Shown here piece after piece: positions 17,315 through 25,470 of a DNA stretch of 64,000 nt. The stretch is taken from NCBI RefSeq assembly GCF_042688525.2, contig NZ_JBHWAB010000001.1, positions 1,736,001 through 1,800,000 of the forward strand. Reading direction: 5' to 3'. Every line of letters begins with the position of its first letter. Within the stretch, counting starts at the first letter, position 1. This DNA is from Haloimpatiens sp042688525 (lineage in GTDB: Bacteria; Bacillota; Clostridia; Clostridiales; Clostridiaceae). The position numbers were made by a program, and so were the translations under genes. The notes beneath the pieces were generated by a model, which worked only from the letters and a program-made list of their open reading frames with translations, did no database searches and had not been told where the DNA came from.

Positions 17315-18280
17315 ATGATACCTACAAGTATAGAAAAATTGTTTTATGGAAGTAGAATAAAGGTTGAAAAAAGAGCTGATAATTATGATGTGTATAGTAT
17401 GAAAAAACATGGAATAATGACAAGCTATCATGTTATGAATGGAATAGATATTATATATAATGATATGCATGTACAACATGCTTGTGTAGATTTAAAACCT
17501 CCTGAGGGATATTTTGAAATAAATCATTGCTTAGAAGGACGAATTGAATGTGCATTTACTAATGGGGAATATACTTATATTTCTAAGAATGACTTATCTA
17601 TAAGTATTAAGAATGGAAGCTGTAGGCAGTCATATTTTCCGGTTGGGTATTATTATGGCATAACTATACGTATAGAAATTGATAAAGCTCAAAATGAAAT
17701 AGATGATTTTTTTGAGGATCATTCAATTGATTTAAAAAAATTAATTACTGGATTTTGTATTTGTGGGGGAAACAACAATGGTTTCTGTATTATGCGTGCT
17801 AATAAATCAATAGAGCATATATTTGCAGAGTTATATTCAGTGCCGGATAAGATAAGAATGAATTATTATAAAATAAAGGTATTAGAAGTCTTAATGTTTT
17901 TATCAGCTCTTGATGTAACTACAAAAGAAAAAAGAACTTATTTTTCTAAAGATAATGTGGAAAAAGTAAAAAATATTCAAGAATTAATTACAAAAAATAT
18001 AGGGAAGAAGTATACTTTAGATGCGCTTTCTAAAAATTATGATATTTCACTTACAACAATGAAGAAATGTTTTAAAGAAATGTTTGGAACAAGTATATAT
18101 TCTTATATAAGGCAACAGAAAATACAAAAAGCAGCGGAACTTCTAATAAAAACTGAAAGCAATATTTTAGATATAGCAAATTGTGTAGGGTATAACAACG
18201 GAAGTAAGTTTGCAGCTGCATTTAAAGATATAATAGGAATATCGCCTAAAGAGTATAGAAAAAATAATATGTATAGATAA
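17315..18280 (+). CDS. AraC family transcriptional regulator (YbtA-like position)
   Basis: This 321-residue protein has an N-terminal sensing part (about 1-215) with a cupin-like segment GYFEINHCLEGRIECAF, and a C-terminal AraC domain with two helix-turn-helix units. The first is YTLDALSKNYDISLTTMKKC near 235-255. The second, with the signature NILDIANCVGYNNGSKFAAAF and GISPKEYRK, lies at about 285-318. The ATG has a GGGGGAAT site. It follows the Fur-controlled ABC pair, as AraC-type YbtA follows or precedes siderophore genes, so it probably senses a siderophore and activates uptake. The ligand is unknown. A foldback element separates it from the transporter genes. Confidence 0.85.
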   Translation: MIPTSIEKLFYGSRIKVEKRADNYDVYSMKKHGIMTSYHVMNGIDIIYNDMHVQHACVDLKPPEGYFEINHCLEGRIECAFTNGEYTYISKNDLSISIKNGSCRQSYFPVGYYYGITIRIEIDKAQNEIDDFFEDHSIDLKKLITGFCICGGNNNGFCIMRANKSIEHIFAELYSVPDKIRMNYYKIKVLEVLMFLSALDVTTKEKRTYFSKDNVEKVKNIQELITKNIGKKYTLDALSKNYDISLTTMKKCFKEMFGTSIYSYIRQQKIQKAAELLIKTESNILDIANCVGYNNGSKFAAAFKDIIGISPKEYRKNNMYR

Positions 18281-18334
18281 AAATATAAGTGGTAAATAAC
18301 TATCAATGTGATTAGTTATTTACCACTTATATTT
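18281..18334. terminator. Bidirectional terminator between convergent genes
   Basis: A perfect 22-bp inverted repeat (18281-18302 and 18313-18334) with a 10-base loop. Its core is AAGTGGTAAATAACTA and its complement. The A-rich and T-rich ends serve both the AraC gene and the convergent permease gene. Confidence 0.9.
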
Positions 18335-18341
18335 GCAATGA

Positions 18342-20762
18342 TTATTCAGTAGCTCTTATACGTTCTAATATAGTAGTTTTTTTGAGTGAACGAGTTGAAT
18401 AAAAAGAAAGCACAAACTGAATAAGTAATAATACTCCAGCCAATACTAAAATAACAATCCATGGATAATGATAAATAATACAGTGTGATGTATTCTCTAA
18501 TTTATTACAAACAATACCTCCAATAATAAATCCACCTACTGTGGATAGTAAAAAGCTTCCTCCAGTATAAAAGAGAGTTTCTGTTTGCAGCATCTGGTTG
18601 ATCTGTTCCGCTGTCATTCCAACTGCTTGTAACAATCCAAATTCTTGTTTTCGTAATGCAATACTTGTGATAACTATGTTTACAAGACTTATAATACCAA
18701 ATGTAAAGAGTATTACTGAAATAAAATATAATGCTTTTATATATTGATCAAATCTTACTTGAATATTTCGGACATTTTCTGCCAATGTATACATATCAAT
18801 TTTATTGTTTTGATCAGCAATTGTTTTTATTTCTTTTGTTACTTTTTTTAGCTTATTTGGTTCAACAGATATTGTTAAGCATCCTGTTTGATCAATTACA
18901 CCAGTTAATTTGCGAATAGAATCATAAGTCATTAAAAAGTATGGACTGCCCGGTGTAACTGGACATTTCTCCATTAAATCACCTGCTGCGTATGTTCCCA
19001 TAACTGGTGCTTTTATTTCAAACTTCCTTCCATCAGAACTTCTTCCGTTAATTTTATACACATCTCCAATTTTTGCATCACTGTTTGAAATGAGAATTCC
19101 ATTTTTCTTTGTTAACATATCATAATCTGCTGTACCAGATAATAAAATAGAATTTATTTTTTTACATTGTTTTCTCGATATTGTTGGATAATTATTTGCA
19201 ATTATTGTAGTTGTACCAAAAGTACCATTATAAGTAATGCATAATTTTACAGCATTGGAAGGAGTAATCTTTTTTACACCATCCACTTTCGTGATTTGTG
19301 ACAATAATTTAGAATTACTTAGTGGATTAGATTCTAACTGCAAGCGGGTGTCCCTGTATGGATCATTTTTAGCCTCTTTACTAAAAGTAGATTGTGCAAT
19401 ACGCTGGATATTAAGTCGAATTTCACCATTAGGAAAATACATAAATCTTGCTTTTTTTTCTGCACTCATGGATTGTGATAATGTTGATGTTGTTATTAAC
19501 AAAATACCGCTTAAACTAAACATTCCTAAAGTAAATATGGTCTTTTTGCGATTACGTTTTAGATTCATCCAGGCAAGTCTTTCAGATGTAATTCTATGAT
19601 GTTTTTTATTATTTTTATATTTTTGTTTTCCCTTATATGGCAAATAACATAAGCCTGCTAGAGGAGAAGTACCTGCTGCCAATTTAACCGGTGTATGCAT
19701 AGATACACGTACCATAAAAAATGCAAATACAGATATAATAACTGCACTTATAATTGTATTTTTCATTTGGAATCCATGAGGACATACTGTATATCCTATA
19801 ATGAGACCAATTAGCAATCCTAGTGGAATTCCACGCAAGGCAAGGTTTACTCCTTTTTTTCGCACCATTTTTTTTACCTGCTTTTTTGTCATACCAATTG
19901 TACGTAATTGCCCATAACTTTGAACATTTTTAGTAACAGATGAATAAAAAATTCCATAAATAATTATTCCTGCTAAAATCAATATGATAAAGCTGAATAA
20001 GACTACATAAGGAAGCATACCCTGTCGATCCAGGGCATTCATAACAGCAAAATAATCTGTTAACATGACTTGGCTTTTTTTTATTCCAGTTGACTCAATT
20101 ACCTTATGTGCAAAGTCAGTTATCTGAGAGGAATTAATTGCATCTGTGCGTAATCTGGTATAAGCAGTAACAGAAAATATGTTATCTTTGGATAAAGTCT
20201 TTGCCATATCCTTACTTACCCAAACCAAATAACTATCACTTTTTTTGTTTAATGCTATAATACCAGAAATTTTATAATCCTGTTTCTGTCCATTGCCAGT
20301 TAAATCAAGTGAAATAATATCACCAGGCTTTGCCTTACTGTGAAGGTAATTTAAATAATTTTCAGGTAACATAACCTCATTTTTATCTTTTGGAAAAGAA
20401 CCTGTATATGAATATTTCAATTGATTTGTTATTTGAGTTTTATCTGCATAGACTATGTTTAATGTAATATCTTTTTGATAAGAATATCCCAGAGCAGCAG
20501 TTTCTCCAATCCATTCTACCTTTGATTGTTTTTTCAATTTATCAAGTTGTTTTTCTGTTGCTCCAATAATTGAAATTTGAGCTTTTCCTATCTGTGTATT
20601 TTTGTGTAGTTGATCAGTTCCCAGCATGATAAGTGAGATGGAAAACATTAAACAAACAGAAATAGCAATTGTCAATATTGTAAAACGGCGATTTGTTTTA
20701 TCTGAACGTAAAGAGTTCTTAGCAAGATGTTTTACAATAGTTTTATTATTATTTCGAAACAT
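18342..20762 (-). CDS. FtsX-like ABC transporter permease (peptide-type)
   Basis: This 806-residue membrane protein has the ABC3/FtsX organisation. One N-terminal membrane helix (about 27-48) is followed by a large extracytoplasmic domain to about 245, three helices (255-355), another helix near 405-425, a second outer domain, and three C-terminal helices (about 690-800) with the FtsX motif LRKQEFGLLQAVGMTAEQI. A matching motif, YGQLRTIGMTKKQVKKM, is in the first unit. It starts 2 bases after the ATPase stop and forms one unit with it. Such pairs handle antimicrobial peptides or lipids and are controlled by a neighbouring two-component system, present here. The exact substrate is not shown. 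Confidence 0.85.
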   Translation of the reverse strand: MFRNNNKTIVKHLAKNSLRSDKTNRRFTILTIAISVCLMFSISLIMLGTDQLHKNTQIGKAQISIIGATEKQLDKLKKQSKVEWIGETAALGYSYQKDITLNIVYADKTQITNQLKYSYTGSFPKDKNEVMLPENYLNYLHSKAKPGDIISLDLTGNGQKQDYKISGIIALNKKSDSYLVWVSKDMAKTLSKDNIFSVTAYTRLRTDAINSSQITDFAHKVIESTGIKKSQVMLTDYFAVMNALDRQGMLPYVVLFSFIILILAGIIIYGIFYSSVTKNVQSYGQLRTIGMTKKQVKKMVRKKGVNLALRGIPLGLLIGLIIGYTVCPHGFQMKNTIISAVIISVFAFFMVRVSMHTPVKLAAGTSPLAGLCYLPYKGKQKYKNNKKHHRITSERLAWMNLKRNRKKTIFTLGMFSLSGILLITTSTLSQSMSAEKKARFMYFPNGEIRLNIQRIAQSTFSKEAKNDPYRDTRLQLESNPLSNSKLLSQITKVDGVKKITPSNAVKLCITYNGTFGTTTIIANNYPTISRKQCKKINSILLSGTADYDMLTKKNGILISNSDAKIGDVYKINGRSSDGRKFEIKAPVMGTYAAGDLMEKCPVTPGSPYFLMTYDSIRKLTGVIDQTGCLTISVEPNKLKKVTKEIKTIADQNNKIDMYTLAENVRNIQVRFDQYIKALYFISVILFTFGIISLVNIVITSIALRKQEFGLLQAVGMTAEQINQMLQTETLFYTGGSFLLSTVGGFIIGGIVCNKLENTSHCIIYHYPWIVILVLAGVLLLIQFVLSFYSTRSLKKTTILERIRATE

Positions 20763-20764
20763 AT

Positions 20765-21442
20765 TTAAGCCTCCTCTATGCCAACGATTTTGCCATCCTC
20801 AATGCGAATAATACGGTCAGCAAGCTGCGCAATTTCATTGTTATGAGTAATCATTATAATGGTTTGATCAAATTGTTGACTGGTCATTTTTAAGAGTCCC
20901 AGCACTTCTTGGCTTGTCTTACTGTCCAGATTTCCAGTAGGTTCATCGGCAAGGATAATAGCAGGTTTCGCTGCTAGCGCTCGCGCAATTGCTACACGCT
21001 GCTGCTGACCACCAGATAGGTTATTTGGAAGATTATCTAATTTTTCCGTAAGCCCAAGCATACGCACAATTTTGTCCACAAATTTCATATCTACTTTTTC
21101 ACCATCTAGTTCAATAGGTAATATGATGTTCTCATAAACATTCAGAATTGGTACAAGGTTATAATTTTGAAAAACAAATCCAATATTCCTGCGGCGGAAA
21201 ATGGTAAGTTGATCATCATTCATCTTTGATAATTCTTTTCCATTCACCTCAACACTACCGGATGTTGGATTATCAATTCCTCCAAGCATGTGCAGCAAAG
21301 TAGACTTACCGCTTCCAGAAGTGCCTACAACGGCTACAAATTCTCCTTGTTTTACATTTAGTGTAACGCTGTCCAAAGCCTTGACAAGGTTTGGTTTGGC
21401 ACCGTAATATTTTTTTAGTTTACTTGTTTTTAATATAATCAT
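20765..21442 (-). CDS. ABC transporter ATP-binding protein (MacB/BceA-like)
   Basis: This 225-residue ATPase drives the FtsX-type permease beside it. It has Walker A GTSGSGKST near 40, Q-loop FVFQNYN near 90, signature LSGGQQQR near 143, Walker B AIILADEPTGNLD near 160 and the switch His in MITHNNE near 198. The DEPTGNLDS string is typical of the lipoprotein and peptide (MacB/LolD/BceA) branch. AGGAGG precedes the ATG. The gene has its own promoter region with repeated TTGAGACA boxes (21491-21540), so the cognate response regulator probably controls it. Confidence 0.9.
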   Translation of the reverse strand: MIILKTSKLKKYYGAKPNLVKALDSVTLNVKQGEFVAVVGTSGSGKSTLLHMLGGIDNPTSGSVEVNGKELSKMNDDQLTIFRRRNIGFVFQNYNLVPILNVYENIILPIELDGEKVDMKFVDKIVRMLGLTEKLDNLPNNLSGGQQQRVAIARALAAKPAIILADEPTGNLDSKTSQEVLGLLKMTSQQFDQTIIMITHNNEIAQLADRIIRIEDGKIVGIEEA

Positions 21443-21490
21443 AGAAAATCCTCCTAAGATTTTAATTTATGTTTTAATAATACAGGAAAA

Positions 21491-21540
21491 ATGTCTCTCA
21501 ATTGTCTCAACTGAAAATCAATTGTTACAACTTTGAGACA
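21491..21540 (-). promoter_or_regulatory. Likely response-regulator operator and promoter of the ABC operon
   Basis: TGTCTCTCAA (21492-21501), TTGTCTCAA (21502-21510) and the inverted box TTGAGACA (21533-21540) lie just upstream of a TATTAT-type -10 on the minus strand (near 21475-21480). No good -35 is present, as expected for activation by an OmpR-type regulator bound at that place. Confidence 0.6.
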
Positions 21541-21556
21541 TTTTGTTTTGCATAGC

Positions 21557-21584
21557 AAAAAGGCAGCTATCAAAGCTACCTTTC
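21557..21584 (-). terminator. Terminator of the two-component genes
   Basis: On the minus strand AAAGG-T-AGCT pairs with AGCT-G-CCTTT, followed by TT, just at the end of the kinase gene. It separates the regulator-kinase pair from the ABC pair. Confidence 0.7.
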
Positions 21585-22604
21585 ATTTGGGAAAAACACT
21601 GAAAATATGGAACCTCTGTTTACTTGTGATTTTACTTGAATATAACCGCTTTGCTTTGAAATAATCTTACGGCACAAATAGAGTCCGATACCTACACCAT
21701 CAATATTATGTACATCTTCCTCACGATAAAAGCGTTTAAAAATCTGTGCTAGATGCTTCTCAGGTATTCCTTTTCCAGTATCTGCAATATCAATTTTGGT
21801 TACCATTTCCCATCGCTCCACACTTAATGTAATCTTGCCGCCCCGGCTGGTATACTTAACTGCATTATCCAAAATGTTGAATAGTGCTTCGGCTGTCCAC
21901 TTTTTATCATGTGGAACCATTAGATATGGGTCGCATTTTACGGTAATTTTAATATTTTTCTTTTCGGCAGGAAGGACAATACTTCCAAGCGCCAAAGCAA
22001 TGGTATCATACAATGATGCAGGTTGAACAGAAAGGGTAATTATTCCTGTCTCCAGTCTTGACATTTTTACCATGGACTGCATCAAAAAATCCAGCTTATT
22101 AATCTGCGTTTCCATAAGTTCATGAAATTCTCGTTCCTTTTGGGGTGGAAGTTGTTGTTCCAACAAGGTGGAGTTATACATTTTCAAGTTTGCCACTGGT
22201 GTTTTTACTTGATGGGATATGTCTGAAATCATCTCTTGAATAGCCTGTTTTTCTTCTTTTGTTTGGTTGCTTGTACGCTGCAAAATTTCGTATAGACGTT
22301 TGAGTTTGTAATTAAACTTTCCCATCAATGTTTCTGATTCTAAATCAAAATTAACGTTATTTTTCCCAGCTACCATATCATCAATGCAAGAACTTAGTGA
22401 TTCAGAAAATGCAATTAGTTTTTTTCTGATGAGCACAATAAATATAATACAAATTAGTAAACACAGCAGCGAGAAAACAATTGCAGCACCGCAAATAATT
22501 AAATTTGCAGAATACAAAAAAATTATTGTAATAAAACACACCAGCAGGAGAAAATATACAATTCCAATACTTACATAGAGTTTAATTAATGATTGATTCT
22601 TCAT
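21576..22604 (-). CDS. Sensor histidine kinase
   Basis: This 342-residue membrane kinase has two closely spaced helices in the first 60 residues and almost no extracellular loop, so it likely senses through the membrane or through the transporter. A HAMP-like linker spans about 62-110. The H-box is ISDISHQVKTPVANL with phospho-His 131. The ATPase part has the N-box LFNILDNAVKYTS near 245, G1 DIADTGKGIPE near 280 and G2 GVGIGLYLCRKI near 305. It overlaps the regulator gene by 4 bases. It probably controls the FtsX-type transporter genes just downstream. Confidence 0.9.
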   Translation of the reverse strand: MKNQSLIKLYVSIGIVYFLLLVCFITIIFLYSANLIICGAAIVFSLLCLLICIIFIVLIRKKLIAFSESLSSCIDDMVAGKNNVNFDLESETLMGKFNYKLKRLYEILQRTSNQTKEEKQAIQEMISDISHQVKTPVANLKMYNSTLLEQQLPPQKEREFHELMETQINKLDFLMQSMVKMSRLETGIITLSVQPASLYDTIALALGSIVLPAEKKNIKITVKCDPYLMVPHDKKWTAEALFNILDNAVKYTSRGGKITLSVERWEMVTKIDIADTGKGIPEKHLAQIFKRFYREEDVHNIDGVGIGLYLCRKIISKQSGYIQVKSQVNRGSIFSVFFPNER

Positions 22605-23281
22605 TCATCATCACCGATCCATAAATATCCCATGCCGTATACTGTTTTTATGTATTTTCTTTCTTTACGTTCAATCTTGTTGCGCAGACGGTTAACATTA
22701 ACCGTAAGGGCATGTTCGTCTACAAAATTTGCATCCACATCATACAGCTTTTCAAGCAGAATCTGCCTTGTTAGAAGAATACCATGATTACTTGTAAAAA
22801 TTTTGAGCATTTTGTATTCAGTTGGCGTAAGAATGATTGGTTCATTCTTAATTGATGCTGTTAGTTTATTAAAATCTATCATAAGTTCACCACACATATA
22901 GATATTTTCATTCTGATGCTTGTCACATCTTTTCAGAATGGCAGCAACTTTTTTTCTGAAAATGTTAATGCTAAAAGGTTTAGTGATATAATCATCTGCA
23001 CCTAGTTCAAAGCCCATTAATACATCAGTTTCCAAATCACGGGCAGTAAGGAATACCACTGGAATATCTTGAGCTGATTTAATTTTTTTGCATAAGTCAA
23101 AGCCATCTCCATCTGGCAAATTTACATCCAATACAATTAAGTCAAAAGTTTCTGCCTTTATTTTGTCCATTGCTTCTGCAGTATTGTGAACCGGAACTGC
23201 CTTATATTTATCAAGTTCAAGATTATAGCATAAACCCGAATTGAGCATAACATCATCTTCAACTACAAGGATTTGTTTCAT
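22601..23281 (-). CDS. OmpR-family response regulator
   Basis: This 226-residue regulator has a receiver domain with acidic pocket E8-D9-D10, phospho-acceptor D52 in LIVLDVNLPDGDG, T80-region FLTARD and K103-region DDYITKPF. A winged-helix DNA-binding domain occupies 125-222, with the closing RNKIERKERKYIKTVYGMGYLW. A TTTACTTTGGGAG-type leader and AGGAGTGAGG precede the ATG on the minus strand. It overlaps the kinase gene by 4 bases. The likely target is the box cluster at 21491-21540. Confidence 0.92.
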   Translation of the reverse strand: MKQILVVEDDVMLNSGLCYNLELDKYKAVPVHNTAEAMDKIKAETFDLIVLDVNLPDGDGFDLCKKIKSAQDIPVVFLTARDLETDVLMGFELGADDYITKPFSINIFRKKVAAILKRCDKHQNENIYMCGELMIDFNKLTASIKNEPIILTPTEYKMLKIFTSNHGILLTRQILLEKLYDVDANFVDEHALTVNVNRLRNKIERKERKYIKTVYGMGYLWIGDDE

Positions 23282-23370
23282 TTCCTCACTCCTTTACTTT
23301 GGGAGAAGAACTCCTTTGTGTGTAAGTTTTTCATTTATATTACAGTATAGTTAGTGGTTACAAAAAAATC

Positions 23371-23916
23371 AAGCAAACAAGTATTTTAGAAATAGGAATA
23401 AATGAATACAGAGTTAATTTAATATCTATAGATGATAAAGATGGAGATAAGATATATAATGATATTGTAGAAAAAATAAAATTTGGTAAGGATATTACAA
23501 AACAAGATATAATATCGCTAACATTCACTCCTATTATGGCTGGAAAGATAGGGATAGCAGATAAAATAATTAATGCTATACACATAGTGAAAGATGTAAA
23601 TAATAACTATAAATATGACATAGAATCAATACTATATGCTTTTGCAAATAAATTTTTAAATGGAAAAGATTTAGAGAAAGTAAAGGAGGAATTGAGGATG
23701 ACTGAGCTTGGTAAAAGTTTAATACAAGAAGGAATTGAAAAAGGTAAAGAAGAGGGAAAAGCTGAACTTTTAATTAAAATGCTGATGAAGAAGTTTAAAA
23801 AAGTACCTAATGAATATAGAGAAAAAATAAAAGTGCTTCCAAAAGAAACAATAGAATTAATTGCAACGGATATATTTGAATTAAATTCAATAGAAGAGCT
23901 AGAACAATATTTTTAA
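23371..23916 (+). pseudogene. 5'-truncated Rpn/PD-(D/E)XK nuclease family putative transposase
   Basis: The open frame begins without a start codon near 23371 (QTSILEIGINEYRVNLISI) and runs to a stop at 23916. The tail is typical of the Rpn family common in clostridia: MTELGKSLIQEGIEKGKEEGKAE, as a charged helical repeat near the end, then LPKETIELIATDIFELNSI. The N-terminal nuclease core with its catalytic D and E-x-K is missing. The Met at 23536 has no ribosome site and is an internal codon. The breakpoint lies directly upstream of the response regulator promoter region. Confidence 0.7.
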
Positions 23917-23991
23917 AAAAGAATAAGAAATACTATTTTTATGATTTAATAAATATTTTAAGGTAGTAGTAGTATAGATAGACAAGAACAG

Positions 23992-24020
23992 CCTTGAGAG
24001 ATAAAACTCTTAGGTTTTTT
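23992..24020 (+). terminator. Decayed copy of the dus terminator module
   Basis: GACAAGAACAGCCTTGAGAG is identical to the sequence after dus (13067-13086). The right arm has lost GGGCTG and now reads CTCTTAGG then T8. A shorter hairpin CCT-T-GAGAG / CTCT-T-AGG is still possible. Confidence 0.6.
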
Positions 24021-24197
24021 TTCTTGATAGAATTATTAAAGATTTTAATTATGTGAAAAATACTAGCAATAATAATTTGATGCTTGTTAATATGTGGTAT
24101 ATAATTGAAATTATAAGTTATAGTAAAATATTACATAAAATACAAAAATAAAAATTAATAAAGTAAGGTTATAAACTTTTAAATTTGGGAGGTTTTT

Positions 24198-24554
24198 ATG
24201 GAATTATCAGTATTAGTAGGGCAATTTCCAATAAAATGTGATATCAATGAAAATTTAAAAAATATACTTTCCATTTTAGAACAATCAGAGGAAGATGATT
24301 TAGTTGTATTACCTGAAGGTGCATTATCTGGGTACTCTGAGGATATTTCGTTTCTTGAAAATATTGATTTGCATAAACTTGAATGTGCCATGGAACAATA
24401 GATGTTAATATCTCCTACTGGTGAAGTACTTGAGGAGATAATTTCTGAAAAAACAAGTATTTTCAAAAGAAAAATAGACCTAGATGAAATATCAAACTGG
24501 TATATAAATCAATGTAGGAATGATGTGATTAAGTTAGTTAAGGGTTCAGACTGA
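24198..24554 (+). pseudogene. Carbon-nitrogen hydrolase (nitrilase family) with large internal deletion
   Basis: The gene has a good ribosome site (TTGGGAGG) and an N-terminal nitrilase segment MELSVLVGQFPIK with DDLVVLPEGALSGYSED, which contains the catalytic Glu region (LPEG). It then runs into a stop at 24401. In the same frame the next 50 codons continue with MLISPTGEVLEEI and FKRKIDLDEI, which look like the C-terminal end of the same family (SPTGEVL ... ID). The catalytic Lys and Cys regions are missing, so most of the middle has been deleted. It cannot be active. Confidence 0.7.
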
Positions 24555-24570
24555 TGTTCTGAGCCTTTTT
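24543..24570 (+). terminator. Terminator after the hydrolase remnant
   Basis: GGTTCAGA (24543-24550) and TCTGAGCC (24558-24565) pair, followed by TTTTT. It overlaps the stop codon of the pseudogene. Confidence 0.85.
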
Positions 24571-24610
24571 ATTATTGTTGATGAATAAGAAATATCCTCT
24601 TATTACAAAC

Positions 24611-24627
24611 CTTACAACAACTGTAAG
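24611..24627 (+). promoter_or_regulatory. Inverted repeat upstream of the Bce-like operon
   Basis: CTTACAACAACTGTAAG is a perfect 6-bp inverted repeat around a 5-base spacer, 60 bases before the ATPase gene and just upstream of an AT-rich -10 region (TATTATATGATATT). It is a candidate site for the response regulator of this operon. Confidence 0.5.
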
Positions 24628-24687
24628 TGTTAATTAGCGAGTTTTTATTATATGATATTAAAAGAGAAAAGTAAGGGAGGATAAGAC

Positions 24688-25470
24688 ATGAAAATTTCAG
24701 ATAAACTACTTCAAGTTCAGGAAGTACATAAGATATATGGTGAGGGACAAAGTGAAACCGCTGCATTAAAGGGAATCACTTTTGATGTTCTTCCAGGAGA
24801 GTTTCTTGGAATTATGGGTGCAAGCGGGTCAGGCAAGACCACGTTGCTTAATTGTATTGCAACCATGCTTAAGCCAACATCTGGACAAGTCTTGTTGGAA
24901 GGACAGAATATTTCTTCATTTAGAGGAGCTCAGCTAGCAAAATACCGAGGAAGTAAAATTGGATATTTGTTTCAAGAGTTTGAGTTGTTAGATAACTTAA
25001 CTGCCAGAGAAAATATCCTTTTGCCGTTGTCCATACATGGCGAAAATCCAAAAAATGGAGAGGAACAACTTCAAAAATTAGCCAAGCAATTTGATATTGA
25101 AGAAGTATTAAATAAATTTCCTTCTCAAATGTCAGGAGGTCAGAAACAGAGAGCTGCAGCAGCAAGAGCTTTAATTTCCAATCCAAGCATTGTATTAGCA
25201 GATGAGCCAACGGGTGCTTTGGATACGAAAAATGCAAAAATTTTAATGGAAAAACTATCTTCTATCAATGAGACAGAGGGGACTACAATTTTGATGGTTA
25301 CTCACGATGCCAACGCAGCAAGTTTTTGCTCAAGAATCTTATTTATCCAAGATGGTGTGATTTTTCATGAGCTTCGAAAGAAAGTGCCTGGAGGAACTCG
25401 CAATTCTTTCTATGAACGTATCTTAACTGTTATGGCACAGTTGGGAGGAGGCAGCACCAATGTTCTTTGA
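24688..25470 (+). CDS. ABC transporter ATP-binding protein, BceA-like
   Basis: This 260-residue ATPase belongs to the antimicrobial-peptide detoxification type. Walker A GASGSGKTT is near 45, Q-loop YLFQEFELLDN near 96, signature MSGGQKQR near 150, Walker B SIVLADEPTGALDT near 168 and MVTHDAN near 205. AAGGGAGG precedes the ATG. It overlaps the permease gene by 11 bases. The four-gene order ATPase-permease-regulator-kinase is that of Bce-like modules, where the transporter itself is the sensor of peptides such as bacitracin. The peptide recognised here is unknown. Confidence 0.9.
   Translation: MKISDKLLQVQEVHKIYGEGQSETAALKGITFDVLPGEFLGIMGASGSGKTTLLNCIATMLKPTSGQVLLEGQNISSFRGAQLAKYRGSKIGYLFQEFELLDNLTARENILLPLSIHGENPKNGEEQLQKLAKQFDIEEVLNKFPSQMSGGQKQRAAAARALISNPSIVLADEPTGALDTKNAKILMEKLSSINETEGTTILMVTHDANAASFCSRILFIQDGVIFHELRKKVPGGTRNSFYERILTVMAQLGGGSTNVL

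Noticed and set aside
18281..18334. A perfect 22-bp inverted repeat that might be a transposon end or attachment site
   Set aside because: It lies between convergent genes with a 10-base loop and A/T-rich flanks. A bidirectional terminator explains it fully, and there is no second copy or target duplication.
18731..18919. Plus-strand ORF inside the minus-strand permease gene
   Set aside because: It has no ribosome site and unlikely composition, and it lies wholly within a well-supported gene. Many similar shadow frames elsewhere were dropped for the same reason.
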